From positions 62,001 to 126,000 of the forward strand of contig NC_018632.1 in the NCBI RefSeq assembly GCF_000172635.2: DNA of 64,000 nt, written 5' to 3'. Positions 10,261-19,459 of this stretch are shown here, piece by piece. The position numbers were made by a program, and so were the translations under genes. Source of the DNA: Alteromonas macleodii ATCC 27126 (GTDB taxonomy: Bacteria; Pseudomonadota; Gammaproteobacteria; Enterobacterales; Alteromonadaceae). Every line of letters begins with the position of its first letter. Position 1 is the first letter of the stretch. The notes below the pieces were generated by a model. That model did not search any database. It was not told the origin of the DNA and saw only the letters and a list, made by a program, of their open reading frames with translations.

Positions 10261-10292
10261 ATAAAGGTGCACAATGTGCACCTTTATTTTTT
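10261..10292 (+). terminator. Rho-independent terminator after glpE
   Basis: A perfect 12-bp stem, ATAAAGGTGCAC / GTGCACCTTTAT, with a three-base loop is followed by a T run. It closes the kbl-tdh-glpE operon, so glpG needs its own promoter in 10293-10393. Confidence 0.9.
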
Positions 10293-10393
10293 GCAGCTAC
10301 TGAAGTATTTCAGTATAAAGAGGTTATATACCGCGCCCTTGGTATATGTCATATCGCATTCATATTCTTCTGCTTCGGGGTAACAACTAGCTT

Positions 10394-11257
10394 ATGGCTC
10401 ATCCTTTAATTGCGTTCAATCAGCAAAGTCCTGCACATCTTCTCGCCAATTATTTAACCAGTCAGCACATTCAGGCCGCTGTAATACAGCACGATAAAGA
10501 GTTCGTGGTGGTATTAGATAATCACGACCATCTCGACCGTGCAAAAATTATTGCGGATGGCTTTTTGGCAAACCCTACCGATCCGAAGTACCAGCAAGCC
10601 GCATGGGATAATGGCAAGAACGTACGGCTGGCGCCTTCGGGGAGTGGCTTTTCCGTGGGTAATATCATTGCCGATGCCGTGAAAGCGCCTTTTACCTCGG
10701 TGGTATTTATTCTGTGTGTTGCGGTTTATTTACTGTCATTGTTTGGACTGTTTGCCCCTATCGCACAGCATTTATTGATGCAGCCATTTTCCATTTTGTC
10801 GCAAAATCACGAATGGTGGCGATTACTAGGCCCTGCGTTCATTCATTTTTCGGCGCTGCACATTATATTTAACCTACTGTGGTGGGGCATGTTGGGAGCT
10901 AAAATTGAACGCACCCTTGGCATGAGCATGCTGCTTATTGTGTTCTTAGTGTCGGCCACTATTTCGAACGCCGCACAAGCGCTGTTTAGTGACCCTGTGC
11001 AAGGCAACCTGTTCTTGTTTGGCGGCTTGTCTGGTGTGGTGTATGCCGTAATGGGCTTTGTGTGGTGGCTAGGCTGGTTGCGACCAAGTTGGGGCTTGTC
11101 GCTGCCAAATTCAATTGTAGGCTTTATGTTGGTGTGGTTGGTACTAGGTTATGCCGATATTTTGTGGGTAAACATGGCAAATGCTGCACATACAGCGGGA
11201 CTTATTTCTGGATGTTTGCTCGCCGGGGCCTTAAGTCTTGGGTCGGGTAAACGCTAG
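10394..11257 (+). CDS. glpG: Rhomboid intramembrane serine protease GlpG
   Basis: GlpG cleaves membrane proteins within or next to the bilayer. The 287-residue product has the cytoplasmic N-terminal domain of the GlpG family (about residues 1-75) and then six hydrophobic segments. The catalytic serine lies in GGLSGVVYAVMGF and the catalytic histidine in NAAHTAGLISG, giving the Ser-His dyad. The HxxFN motif (LHIIFNLLWWG) is also present and the length fits E. coli GlpG (276). It has its own leader after the glpE terminator and ends in a hairpin shared with the convergent FliL-like gene. Confidence 0.95.
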   Translation: MAHPLIAFNQQSPAHLLANYLTSQHIQAAVIQHDKEFVVVLDNHDHLDRAKIIADGFLANPTDPKYQQAAWDNGKNVRLAPSGSGFSVGNIIADAVKAPFTSVVFILCVAVYLLSLFGLFAPIAQHLLMQPFSILSQNHEWWRLLGPAFIHFSALHIIFNLLWWGMLGAKIERTLGMSMLLIVFLVSATISNAAQALFSDPVQGNLFLFGGLSGVVYAVMGFVWWLGWLRPSWGLSLPNSIVGFMLVWLVLGYADILWVNMANAAHTAGLISGCLLAGALSLGSGKR

Positions 11258-11271
11258 TGGCGTTTTATGTA

Positions 11272-11299
11272 GCTAAAAGGCGTACGTTAGCCTTTTAGC
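11272..11299 (+). terminator. Terminator hairpin between convergent glpG and the FliL-like gene
   Basis: The stem GCTAAAAGGC (11272-11281) pairs perfectly with GCCTTTTAGC (11290-11299) over an 8-base loop. There is no long T tract outside the stem, so strength is uncertain. The position 15 bases after the glpG stop, facing the stop of the minus-strand gene, suggests use from both sides. Confidence 0.5.
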
Positions 11300-11312
11300 C
11301 CGTTATCTACTT

Positions 11313-11726
11313 TTAACCGCCTTGGTATAAGTATTTGGTGAAGATAACGTTCTTCACCACTTCGCCGCCTGTCTCTTGCTTCATGTGCTCTTGCAACGCT
11401 TTAAGAATAGCGCGGCGAATGTCTTCACGACCAGTTAGTGATTTAACCTTCTCTGCCGGTTGCTGGCCGAATATTTCAATGGCAGTAGAGCGAAGTAACG
11501 GCATATGGTGTTCAGCAATTTCAAGCTGATTAACATCGTGGATCATCAATTCAACTGACACGCGTACATAGCCTAGCTTTTGTGCGCTATCGCTAATGTA
11601 GTTGGTAACAATCTCTGGCTCTAAGCCCAAATAAGCATAGTTGGCCTTGTCTTGCGCCACTGCTGTGTTACAACCAAGAACGAAAAAACTAACCGCAAAT
11701 ACGCGTAAAACTAAAGACTTAAGCAT
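11313..11726 (-). CDS. FliL-family secreted or lipidated protein
   Basis: A 137-residue protein with a cleavable N-terminal signal. Cleavage could be after AVA (signal peptidase I) or at the lipobox-like VLGC, so it may be a lipoprotein. The mature part matches the FliL-like (COG1580) pattern: a beta strand such as GYVRVSVELMI, then HHMPLLRSTAIEIFG, IRRAILKALQEHM and KNVIFTKYLYQ near the C-terminus. True FliL binds the flagellar stator; this copy stands alone beside ubiC with no flagellar gene in the window, an arrangement common in Alteromonadales. A flagellar role is therefore unproven. Confidence 0.75.
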   Translation of the reverse strand: MLKSLVLRVFAVSFFVLGCNTAVAQDKANYAYLGLEPEIVTNYISDSAQKLGYVRVSVELMIHDVNQLEIAEHHMPLLRSTAIEIFGQQPAEKVKSLTGREDIRRAILKALQEHMKQETGGEVVKNVIFTKYLYQGG

Positions 11727-11874
11727 AGTGAAGTCCGAAACACCAAAGTAATAAATTCACTTGGTAGTGTAGCAAAACTCTGATTAAACACACTACTGCA
11801 AAAGTTTAACCGAATGAAAATAATTGAACATGACGTGTTATCATACTAACAGATTCATTATTCGGGCTTTTCGT

Positions 11875-12444
11875 GTGAGTTTTAATGCCACTTTTCCAGT
11901 GGGTTTGGCGGTTGACTGGCAAGCACCTTCTGGCATCACAATTCCTAATGCACAGCTAAAAAACTGGCTGTTAGACACTGGGTCGTTAACCGAGCGAGTA
12001 CAGTCTTTAAGCAACCACTTTTCTCTAGAGCTTATTGGCCAGCACGAGCAGATTCCTCACGACAATGAACTGTCGTTGTTACTCGACAACGGTGAAACCC
12101 ATTATCAAGCGCGAGAAATTCTCCTATGTGGCGATCATAAGCCGTGGGTGTTTGCACGTTCTATCATCCCTCAAGCCTTTGTTGACAGCGAACTTTCAGA
12201 CCTTGGTCGGGAGCCTTTAGGAAAACGTTTGTTTAACGATAAGCGCTTTACACGCTCAGCGTTTCAACTGTGTACAGTGCCAGCTTCGCAGTTTGGTATT
12301 AACAGTAATCAAACCTTGTGGGGCAGGCGCTCGTTGTTTACGTTAGGCAACTACAGCATGATAGTAGCAGAGGTGTTTCTTCCTTCCTCACCGGCGTATA
12401 GCCGCTCTGCTAAAAACGAAAAAGAAAGCGAAAAACAATTATGA
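11875..12444 (+). CDS. ubiC: Chorismate lyase
   Basis: UbiC removes pyruvate from chorismate to give 4-hydroxybenzoate, the ring precursor of ubiquinone. The product has the family features: a [13 protein letters not shown] helix, the [20 protein letters not shown] core containing the substrate-binding Arg, LGxxLF, LWGRRS and a C-terminal [11 protein letters not shown]. The frame is open back to a TTG at 11824, but that stretch includes a TATCAT hexamer that looks like a promoter -10. I therefore take the GTG at 11875, which gives about 189 residues, as start; neither has a strong ribosome site. The stop overlaps ubiA by ATGA. Confidence 0.88.
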   Translation: MSFNATFPVGLAVDWQAPSGITIPNAQLKNWLLDTGSLTERVQSLSNHFSLELIGQHEQIPHDNELSLLLDNGETHYQAREILLCGDHKPWVFARSIIPQAFVDSELSDLGREPLGKRLFNDKRFTRSAFQLCTVPASQFGINSNQTLWGRRSLFTLGNYSMIVAEVFLPSSPAYSRSAKNEKESEKQL

Positions 12445-13298
12445 AGCACAATTGGAACGCCTATGCGCGACTGATGCGCCTTGATAAACCAGTCGGTATT
12501 TACTTGCTGCTGTGGCCTACGTTGTGGGCGCTTCTTATGGCTGCACAAGGTTTACCGCCTTTAGGCATTACGCTCATTTTTGTGGCAGGCGTAGTTGTCA
12601 TGCGCTCAGCCGGGTGTGTGATTAACGATTATGCAGACAGAAAAGTAGACGGTAGCGTAAAGCGCACTGCCCAGCGTCCTCTTGCAACCGGAGAAGTGTC
12701 GGCCAAACAAGCACTACAACTTTTTGCTGCGCTTATCGCTTTAGCATTTGTCTTAGTGTTATTTCTCAACTGGCAAACCATAGCGTTGTCGGTGGTAGCC
12801 TTACTCCTGGCAGCAAGCTACCCCTTTATGAAGCGTTACACCAATTTACCGCAGGTGGTATTGGGTGCCGCGTTCGGTTGGGCCATTCCTATGGCATTTA
12901 TGGCTGTGATAGAAACAGTTCCAGCTTACGGCTGGTGGTTGTTTATTGCTAACTTATTATGGACGGTAGCTTACGACACCATGTACGCCATGGTAGACCG
13001 CGATGACGACTTACAAATAGGCATTAAGTCTACGGCCATATTGTTTGGAAAAAACGACGTACTCATAGTCATGCTGCTACAGGCCGCTGCCCTTGCCATT
13101 TTGTGGTGTATAGGCTGTGCTATTAACGCAACTTGGCCATACTACATAGCCGTGCTGTTTTCGGCTCTGCTATGCGTGCGCCAGTATCAGCTTATTAAAC
13201 GCCGTCAGCGTGAAGGCTGCTTCACCGCGTTTATTGAAAATCACTATATTGGTTTAGCCATCACGCTAGGAACGGCACTGCATTTTTATTTGGTGTAA
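12441..13298 (+). CDS. ubiA: 4-hydroxybenzoate octaprenyltransferase
   Basis: UbiA attaches the polyprenyl tail to 4-hydroxybenzoate in the inner membrane, the first committed step to ubiquinone. The 285-residue protein has about eight or nine TM helices and both Asp-rich prenyl-diphosphate motifs: [10 protein letters not shown] with the following RPLATGEVS, and [12 protein letters not shown]. The length fits E. coli UbiA (290). It is translationally coupled to ubiC, which makes its substrate. A bidirectional terminator separates it from the convergent ubiK. Confidence 0.97.
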   Translation: MKHNWNAYARLMRLDKPVGIYLLLWPTLWALLMAAQGLPPLGITLIFVAGVVVMRSAGCVINDYADRKVDGSVKRTAQRPLATGEVSAKQALQLFAALIALAFVLVLFLNWQTIALSVVALLLAASYPFMKRYTNLPQVVLGAAFGWAIPMAFMAVIETVPAYGWWLFIANLLWTVAYDTMYAMVDRDDDLQIGIKSTAILFGKNDVLIVMLLQAAALAILWCIGCAINATWPYYIAVLFSALLCVRQYQLIKRRQREGCFTAFIENHYIGLAITLGTALHFYLV

Positions 13299-13351
13299 CA
13301 GTAAAAGTAACTAGCCCAATACAAACCATTGTTTATGGTATTCAGCCACAA

Positions 13352-13376
13352 AAAAAGCGCCATAAAGGCGCTTTTT
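13352..13376 (+). terminator. Bidirectional terminator between ubiA and ubiK
   Basis: The stem AAAAAGCGCC / GGCGCTTTTT with loop ATAAA has A and T runs on its two sides, so it can act for ubiA on the plus strand and for ubiK on the minus strand. Confidence 0.85.
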
Positions 13377-13399
13377 GAGTTTCTGTAAGCTTTGAACGC

Positions 13400-13651
13400 C
13401 TACTTTTCCGCTAGCTTCACTTCAAGTTCAGCAATGCGGCTTTCCATAGCGTCTAGCTTTTCACGAGTGCGAATAAGCACTTGGCTTTGAATATCGAACT
13501 CTTCACGAGTCACTAAATCAAGCTTAGACAGCTGCGACTGCAATACCGCCTTTACTCGACCTTCGGCTTCTTCAGCCATGTTTTTAACGCCAGGTGGAAC
13601 GGCATCAGCAATTTGTTTCGCTAAATCTTCGAGTTTCTTCGGATCCAACAT
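13400..13651 (-). CDS. ubiK: Ubiquinone biosynthesis accessory factor UbiK (YqiC/BMFP family)
   Basis: UbiK is a small coiled-coil protein that works with UbiJ in the soluble ubiquinone-synthesis complex and can bind membranes. The 83-residue product starts MLDPKKLEDLAKQI and carries the hallmark SKLDLVTREEFDIQSQVLIR and a C-terminal coiled coil (KLDAMESRIAELEVKL), matching E. coli YqiC closely. It lies convergent to ubiA, so three ubiquinone genes cluster here. Confidence 0.93.
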   Translation of the reverse strand: MLDPKKLEDLAKQIADAVPPGVKNMAEEAEGRVKAVLQSQLSKLDLVTREEFDIQSQVLIRTREKLDAMESRIAELEVKLAEK

Positions 13652-13763
13652 GGAATTCCCTTATAATGCGCAGCTCAAATTATGAAAGCTATTCTATCGG
13701 TATCGACACGACATGCAATGAAAACTGTGTCGCGCCAAAAATGTACGTTGTTCTAGGTATTAA

Positions 13764-15779
13764 ATGAAACTAAATGAAGCTCAAGAGTCTGCCGTAACCT
13801 TTGTGTCTGGCCCATGTTTGGTGCTGGCGGGGGCGGGTAGTGGTAAAACGCGCGTAATTACCAATAAGATTGCTCATTTAGTTAGAAACTGCGATATGCC
13901 AGCTCGCTACATTGCAGCGGTAACCTTTACCAACAAAGCAGCACGTGAAATGAAAGAACGTGTAGCGCAGACCTTGGGCAAGCCGGAGGCGCGCGGGCTA
14001 AAAGTGTCGACCTTCCACACCATGGGCTTAACCATTATTAAAGCGCATGTGAAAGATCTTGGCTTAAAGCCAGGTTTCTCGTTATTCGACGATAAAGACT
14101 CGTTCGCGTTGCTTAACGATTTGACATCCGACACCCTCGATGGCGATAAAGATCAGCTTCAGCTTTTACAAAGCTGCATATCGAACTGGAAAAACGATCT
14201 TATCTTGCCTGATGCTTTATTAAAATCAGCAACCAGCACGGGCGAGAGAGAGTTTGCAGAAGCCTACAAGCGTTACCAAGACAACCTTAAGGCATATAAC
14301 GCGCTAGACTTCGACGACCTAATTTTATTACCTACATTGCTTTTAAAAAGTAGCGAAGCAATAAGAGCCAAATGGCAGAGCAAGATTCGCTACTTGCTGG
14401 TGGATGAGTACCAAGATACCAATACCAGTCAGTACGAGTTGGTAAAGCTATTAGTAGGTGAGCGTGCGCGCTTTACCGTGGTGGGCGACGATGACCAGTC
14501 TATCTATTCATGGCGTGGCGCTAAGCCACAGAATTTGCACCTATTACAGCAAGACTTTCCGCGCTTAAACGTCATTAAGCTACAACAAAATTACCGCTCG
14601 TCAGGTCGTATTCTGCATTGCGCGAATATTCTTATTCAGAACAATCCGCATTTGTTCGATAAAACCCTGTTCTCAGAGCTGCAGTACGGCGAGCCGCTAA
14701 AAGTGATAGAGGCGAAGAACGAAGAGCATGAAGGTGAGCGCGTGGTGGCCGAACTGCTGGCGCATAAGTTCATGAACCGCACCCAGTTTAAAGATTACGC
14801 CATTTTGTATCGCGGGAATCACCAAAGCCGCATTTTTGAAAAGCTGTTAATGAGTAACCGCATTCCGTACAAAATAAGCGGCGGTATGTCGTTCTTTGGT
14901 CGTGCCGAAGTGAAGGACATCATGGCGTATTTACGGTTGTTAGTGAACCAGGACGACGATAACGCTTTGCTTCGCATTATTAACACGCCTGGGCGCGGTA
15001 TAGGCCGCGCTACGCTAGAAAAACTGGGTAACTTTGCAAATAGCTTGGGCGTATCTATGTTCGAAGCGGCGACGCACCCTAACTTAAATAGCGTGTTGCC
15101 CGATAAAGCCTTTCATTCGGTTTCTACCTTTGCCCGCTGGATAGTAGAGCTATCGGACAACGCGGAACGGGGCAACACCGCTGACGCAGTGCGCACCATG
15201 ATCCGCACTATGGGCTACGAAGAATGGCTATATGAAACCAGCGCCAGCCCCAAAGCCGCCGAAATGGCCATGGCCAACGTAAGTACCTTATTCGGTTGGG
15301 TTAACGATATGCTGGAAGGCAATGACCTAGACCAACCCATGACCTTAACCGAAGTAGTGAACCGTCTGATATTGCGCGACATGATGGAGCGCGGCGAAGA
15401 CGACGGGGAAGGGGATCAAGTTCAGTTAATGACGCTGCACGCATCAAAAGGTTTGGAATTTCCTATTGTATTTTTAGTGGGTATGGAAGAAGGCTTATTG
15501 CCGCACCAAAGCAGCATTGACGAAGACAACGTAGAAGAAGAGCGCCGACTTGCTTATGTGGGAATTACTCGCGCCCAGCGCGAGCTTATATTCAGCCTTG
15601 CTAAAGAGCGTCGACAATTTGGTGAAGTTATCAACCCAGAGCCAAGCCGCTTTCTGTTCGAACTGCCGCCTGACGATGTACAGTGGGAAAATCAAAAGCC
15701 GAAGGCGACAAAAGAAGAGCGCCAGCAAAAGGCACAAGTGGGGATTGCTAACCTAAGAGATATCTTAGGTAAAAAATAA
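13764..15779 (+). CDS. rep: ATP-dependent DNA helicase Rep
   Basis: Rep is a 3'-5' superfamily 1A helicase that clears proteins ahead of the replication fork and restarts stalled forks. The 671-residue protein (E. coli 673) begins [11 protein letters not shown] and has Walker [10 protein letters not shown], motif Ia [10 protein letters not shown], the Walker B block VDEYQDTN, motif [26 protein letters not shown], motif [13 protein letters not shown] and motif [14 protein letters not shown]. Length and motif order are complete. It is a single gene between ubiK (divergent) and a convergent GGDEF-EAL gene. Confidence 0.96.
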   Translation: MKLNEAQESAVTFVSGPCLVLAGAGSGKTRVITNKIAHLVRNCDMPARYIAAVTFTNKAAREMKERVAQTLGKPEARGLKVSTFHTMGLTIIKAHVKDLGLKPGFSLFDDKDSFALLNDLTSDTLDGDKDQLQLLQSCISNWKNDLILPDALLKSATSTGEREFAEAYKRYQDNLKAYNALDFDDLILLPTLLLKSSEAIRAKWQSKIRYLLVDEYQDTNTSQYELVKLLVGERARFTVVGDDDQSIYSWRGAKPQNLHLLQQDFPRLNVIKLQQNYRSSGRILHCANILIQNNPHLFDKTLFSELQYGEPLKVIEAKNEEHEGERVVAELLAHKFMNRTQFKDYAILYRGNHQSRIFEKLLMSNRIPYKISGGMSFFGRAEVKDIMAYLRLLVNQDDDNALLRIINTPGRGIGRATLEKLGNFANSLGVSMFEAATHPNLNSVLPDKAFHSVSTFARWIVELSDNAERGNTADAVRTMIRTMGYEEWLYETSASPKAAEMAMANVSTLFGWVNDMLEGNDLDQPMTLTEVVNRLILRDMMERGEDDGEGDQVQLMTLHASKGLEFPIVFLVGMEEGLLPHQSSIDEDNVEEERRLAYVGITRAQRELIFSLAKERRQFGEVINPEPSRFLFELPPDDVQWENQKPKATKEERQQKAQVGIANLRDILGKK

Positions 15780-15823
15780 CCTACTTTTATAATGGGGCGC
15801 TAATAGTAAGTGAGTATTTACTT

Positions 15824-18424
15824 CTAGCTTGCTAGCGACGTCATATCCAGCACTTTGGCGTGCTTCAATACTTTGCCTTGACCATAAATGCATTCAATTT
15901 CGTTAAGTGCATCTAGCTGGGCCTGTGAGTCTACGCCTTCAGCAATAACCTGAAACTTCAAATGTTCTGAAATAAGCATGACAGACTGAATAAGCTTTAA
16001 GTTTCGTTGAGAGCGAGGCAGTGACTTAACAAAGCGATGATCAATTTTGATGAAGTCGAAGGGGTAGGCAAACAAATAACTCAATGAAGCTAATCCGCTT
16101 CCAAAGTTATCCAGCACCAAAGTTACGCCCGCACGTTTTAACTTCTTAATAGCAGGAAGAATGAACTGAGAACGGCGATTTAAGTCGTTTTCATCAAACT
16201 CAAATACCAACTGACTGGGCGTTATGCCAGATGTTTCAATCACATTAATCATCTGGTTTACCATAGAAGCCTGTAGCAGATGATTAATCGAAACGTTAAC
16301 CGCTATTTTATTTATCGGGTCGTCGGTGTTTTTATAATGGTTTAACAGCTCGCAGGCTTTGGTTAGCTGGAACAGGTCTAAATCTAGCGTAAGGCCACTA
16401 TGTTCTGCCACTTGTCTAAACTGCTCTCTGGCAATCTTGCCGTAGGCAGGGTGCGACCAGCGAATGTACATCTCTTTATACAGCGTGCTGTCGTCATTAA
16501 GCTTTATAACGGGCTGTAGGAAGTAATCGAACTCTTCTTCACGCAGTGCACGTCTGAATTCATTTTCAAGCTCAAGCTCTTCAATAAGCCTGTCGCGCAT
16601 GCTCTTGTCGAACATAACAAAGCGTCCGCGGCCTAGCGTTTTCGCTTGATACATGGCTGCATCGGCATCACGAAGCACTTCATCTGCGGCGCGATAGTAG
16701 GTTTCTAAGTGCGCAATACCAATACTTGCACCTGAATACATCTCCCGACCATCAAGCAAGAACGGCTCGGAAATAGATGAAATTATACGGCTAGCCACTT
16801 CTTCTACGTCTGCTTCATCTTCAAAGTTATCAAGCAGTACAACAAACTCATCGCCGCCTAAGCGCGCTAACAGGTCGTGACCACGAATACACAGCGCAAT
16901 ACGTCTAGCTACTTCAATTAAGAACTCATCGCCGGCATGATGACCTAGGGTATCGTTAATAACTTTAAAACGGTCTAGGTCGATAAACAGCACCGCAAAC
17001 ATGTTTTCGCTGTAACGCTGCTTACTGGCAATAGCCAGCTCTAGGCGACTAGTGAACATGGCGCGGTTAGGCAAATCAGTTAACGAGTCGTGATGCGCAT
17101 CGTGAATAAGCTTAAGCTCAATCTCTTTACGCTCTTCAATTTGTTGCTTTAAGAACTTATTAGCACGGTTTAGCTCGGCTGTGCGTTCTTTAACGCGCTC
17201 CTCAAGCTCAACGTTATAGCGCTGCATCGACTCGGTATTGCGCTTACGCTCAATGGCTACCGCAATATGGTGCGATACAAAGCGTAAAAGCTCTTGGTCA
17301 CGAGAATTGTATTTAGCGTGCTTACCGTAGGTTTGTACGGCAATAACACCTGCTATTTCTCCATCTACAACAAGCGGCGAACCTAACCACGAGTTCGCAC
17401 TGTTTAGCATGGTTTGCGCAACCGACACATCCAAATCGCCAGACTCTGCAAGCTCCAATACTCTGGGCGGGTTGACCAGCTCAGCTTGCCCCGTTCGCAA
17501 TACGAATTCAGTTAGACCAAGCCCCAAAGGCCTTGAACTTATGTTCTTTTCTTGTGCGTCACTAAAATACGGGAATGCGAGTAGCTCTTTTTCCTTATCA
17601 AGAATGGCAATGTAACAGTTAGGTGCGCTAATTAGCCTGGCTAAAATTTCGTGCAGACTGGAATAAAACACATCCATATCGCCTTCAAGGTTAGCCGCCA
17701 GTTCAGATATCTCGAATAAAGCCTGCTGTAGCGACTCTACTTTTTGGCGCTCTAATATTTCTTCTTGAAGGTCGTCGTTAATTTTTCGCAGTTGGCGGGT
17801 GCGTTCGCGGATGGTGCGTTCAGTGAGCTCACGGTTTTTTACTCTATCAACCGTGGTAACAATGTGTTGAGAAACGAACAGCAGTACTTCTAAATCTTCT
17901 TGCGTATAGTGCACACCTTCATCATAAGTTTGCACTACCATGGCACCTATGACTTGGCTTCCCCGTTTAAGGGGCACGCCCAGCAGCTCAAACGGCTGCG
18001 AGCCAACTAGCTTTATATCATGCTGAGAGGCAAAGTTTTCTTCGTCGTCACGTTTGTAAAATAGATGATCGCCGGTTTTTAGAATGTAACCGGTCATGCC
18101 GTCCATTAACGATTCAGCGGGGAGCTGGCGAACGGTTTGTTCGTCGAATTCGTCAATGAAGTAAGCGAAATCGACAACGTTACTATCGGGTTCGTAAAAG
18201 GCGACAAAGAAGTTATCGGCATTCATAAAATCGGCAATGATTTCATGAATAGCGGAATAAAGGCGATTAAGGTGACTTACAGAACTGGCAAGTTCAGAAA
18301 TGTCGAAAAGCGCCTTCTGAACACGTTCAGCGCGCTTGTACTTGTCAGTGAGTTGCTGAAGCTGCGGTATAAGTTCGCGCAGTTCTTCTTCCGTCAACTC
18401 ATGTTGCGTCGAATCTTGTGACAT
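15824..18424 (-). CDS. GAF-GAF-GGDEF protein with degenerate EAL domain
   Basis: An 866-residue cytoplasmic protein with no TM helix. Two GAF sensor domains (about 36-190 and 230-395), each preceded by a helical stretch, are followed by a coiled coil, a GGDEF domain (about 435-605) and an EAL-like domain (about 615-866). The GGDEF motif is intact (ARLGGDEF) with an RGHD inhibitory site five residues before it, so cyclase activity is plausible. The EAL part is altered: EAL has become EMY in KEMYIRW, DDFGTG has become DNFGSG, and EGVE has become EGVD. Loss of the second metal-binding Asp argues against phosphodiesterase activity. It may act as a c-di-GMP binding or regulatory module. Confidence 0.88.
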   Translation of the reverse strand: MSQDSTQHELTEEELRELIPQLQQLTDKYKRAERVQKALFDISELASSVSHLNRLYSAIHEIIADFMNADNFFVAFYEPDSNVVDFAYFIDEFDEQTVRQLPAESLMDGMTGYILKTGDHLFYKRDDEENFASQHDIKLVGSQPFELLGVPLKRGSQVIGAMVVQTYDEGVHYTQEDLEVLLFVSQHIVTTVDRVKNRELTERTIRERTRQLRKINDDLQEEILERQKVESLQQALFEISELAANLEGDMDVFYSSLHEILARLISAPNCYIAILDKEKELLAFPYFSDAQEKNISSRPLGLGLTEFVLRTGQAELVNPPRVLELAESGDLDVSVAQTMLNSANSWLGSPLVVDGEIAGVIAVQTYGKHAKYNSRDQELLRFVSHHIAVAIERKRNTESMQRYNVELEERVKERTAELNRANKFLKQQIEERKEIELKLIHDAHHDSLTDLPNRAMFTSRLELAIASKQRYSENMFAVLFIDLDRFKVINDTLGHHAGDEFLIEVARRIALCIRGHDLLARLGGDEFVVLLDNFEDEADVEEVASRIISSISEPFLLDGREMYSGASIGIAHLETYYRAADEVLRDADAAMYQAKTLGRGRFVMFDKSMRDRLIEELELENEFRRALREEEFDYFLQPVIKLNDDSTLYKEMYIRWSHPAYGKIAREQFRQVAEHSGLTLDLDLFQLTKACELLNHYKNTDDPINKIAVNVSINHLLQASMVNQMINVIETSGITPSQLVFEFDENDLNRRSQFILPAIKKLKRAGVTLVLDNFGSGLASLSYLFAYPFDFIKIDHRFVKSLPRSQRNLKLIQSVMLISEHLKFQVIAEGVDSQAQLDALNEIECIYGQGKVLKHAKVLDMTSLAS

Positions 18425-18527
18425 TCCGCTCGCCAGTAAAAAAGTAACGTTTCCCCAAAGAGTTAAATTACCCGATTAGAGGGTAAAACGCTACTTTTTC
18501 CATCAAGTTGTTACGATTTAGCGGGTA

Positions 18528-18935
18528 TTAGATACCTTCAATCATATACTCGATTGCAGCTTTAATTTCGTCATCAGAACAGTTACCGCATGTACCACGA
18601 GGAGGCATAGCGTTAATACCGTTCAATGCGTTTTGCCATACGCCATCAAGACCGCGCTCATCTAGACGCGGTTGCCAGTCTGCTGCAACGTGAACTTTAG
18701 GAGCTCCTAAAACGCCTGCTGAGTGACATGCAACACATGCAGAGTTGTAAACGTCTTCACCAGACTTTGCACCGCCAGCTGCGCCAGCACTTCCTTCAGC
18801 CGCTGCGCCTGCAACGTGTACCTGACCTACCGGCTTAATGCGATCGGCAATTTCATCGTTACTCATTTCTTGTGCTTGTGCTGCAAAAACAGTTAGCGCA
18901 GTAGCAGCAACAGTTAACCAAGTCTTTAATTTCAC
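18528..18935 (-). CDS. Cytochrome c5-type monohaem cytochrome
   Basis: A 135-residue periplasmic c-type cytochrome with a signal peptide (MKLKTWLTVAATALTVFAAQAQ). A Gly/Ala-rich linker (GAAAEGSAGAAGGA) precedes the haem site CVACH. The sixth ligand is probably the Met in INAMPP, followed by the extra cysteine pair CGNC typical of cytochrome c5. Family members shuttle electrons towards terminal oxidases. It is a single gene with a possible SD in its leader, downstream of which lies the GGDEF protein on the same strand, 103 bases away. Confidence 0.92.
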   Translation of the reverse strand: MKLKTWLTVAATALTVFAAQAQEMSNDEIADRIKPVGQVHVAGAAAEGSAGAAGGAKSGEDVYNSACVACHSAGVLGAPKVHVAADWQPRLDERGLDGVWQNALNGINAMPPRGTCGNCSDDEIKAAIEYMIEGI

Positions 18936-19199
18936 ATCTGTCTCCAGGCAATGATGAATTTGTTTAAAATATAACTGGCCAGATTATAACGGTTAATTGG
19001 GGTTGAACAACTATTTGAAGCCAATTACCCATAAAAAGTAAGGATTTTTAACACTTGTTCCAAGCCACCTAAAGAGATTTTAATAAATGAGTTGAAGCTA
19101 ACCCACCGCGTAAGTATTATTACGCCCCGTTTGCAGCGTACATTTAACTGCGTATTTTTCCTTTGCGAACGTACATAGTTATTACAACCGTAGCACGAT

Positions 19200-19276
19200 C
19201 CGCCCTTAGCTCAGCTGGATAGAGCGCGGCCCTCCGGAGGCCGAGGTCAGAGGTTCGAATCCTCTAGGGCGGGCCA
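19200..19276 (+). tRNA. tRNA-Arg (anticodon CCG)
   Basis: A complete 77-base cloverleaf: acceptor CCGCCCT pairs with AGGGCGG, the D stem is GCTC/GAGC, and the anticodon stem CGGCC/GGCCG holds loop CTCCGGA with anticodon CCG. The T arm is AGAGG TTCGAAT CCTCT, the discriminator is G, and CCA is encoded. It decodes CGG. Two decayed copies of its 3' half lie downstream at about 23.55 and 24.19 kb, which marks it as a likely past integration or duplication site. Confidence 0.97.
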
Positions 19277-19296
19277 TTTCCTTTTCTAGTGACCTA

Positions 19297-19316
19297 TGAA
19301 GGAATAATCTCCTTCA
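19297..19316 (+). terminator. Weak hairpin after tRNA-Arg
   Basis: TGAAGGA pairs with TCCTTCA around ATAATC, 20 bases past the tRNA CCA end. The following T content is modest (gcctttctat), so this is only a possible terminator. Confidence 0.35.
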
Positions 19317-19459
19317 GCCTTTCTATATCAGAATCGAGCACGCCTACCTTAGACGTGGCTGCAACTCTAACGTCCAATCCAATGCAACATCAAAGTCATT
19401 CCAACGCATAGCAAAGTCGTTATACTGTTTTTCACTAGTTCATTTTTAAGCGTATCAAC

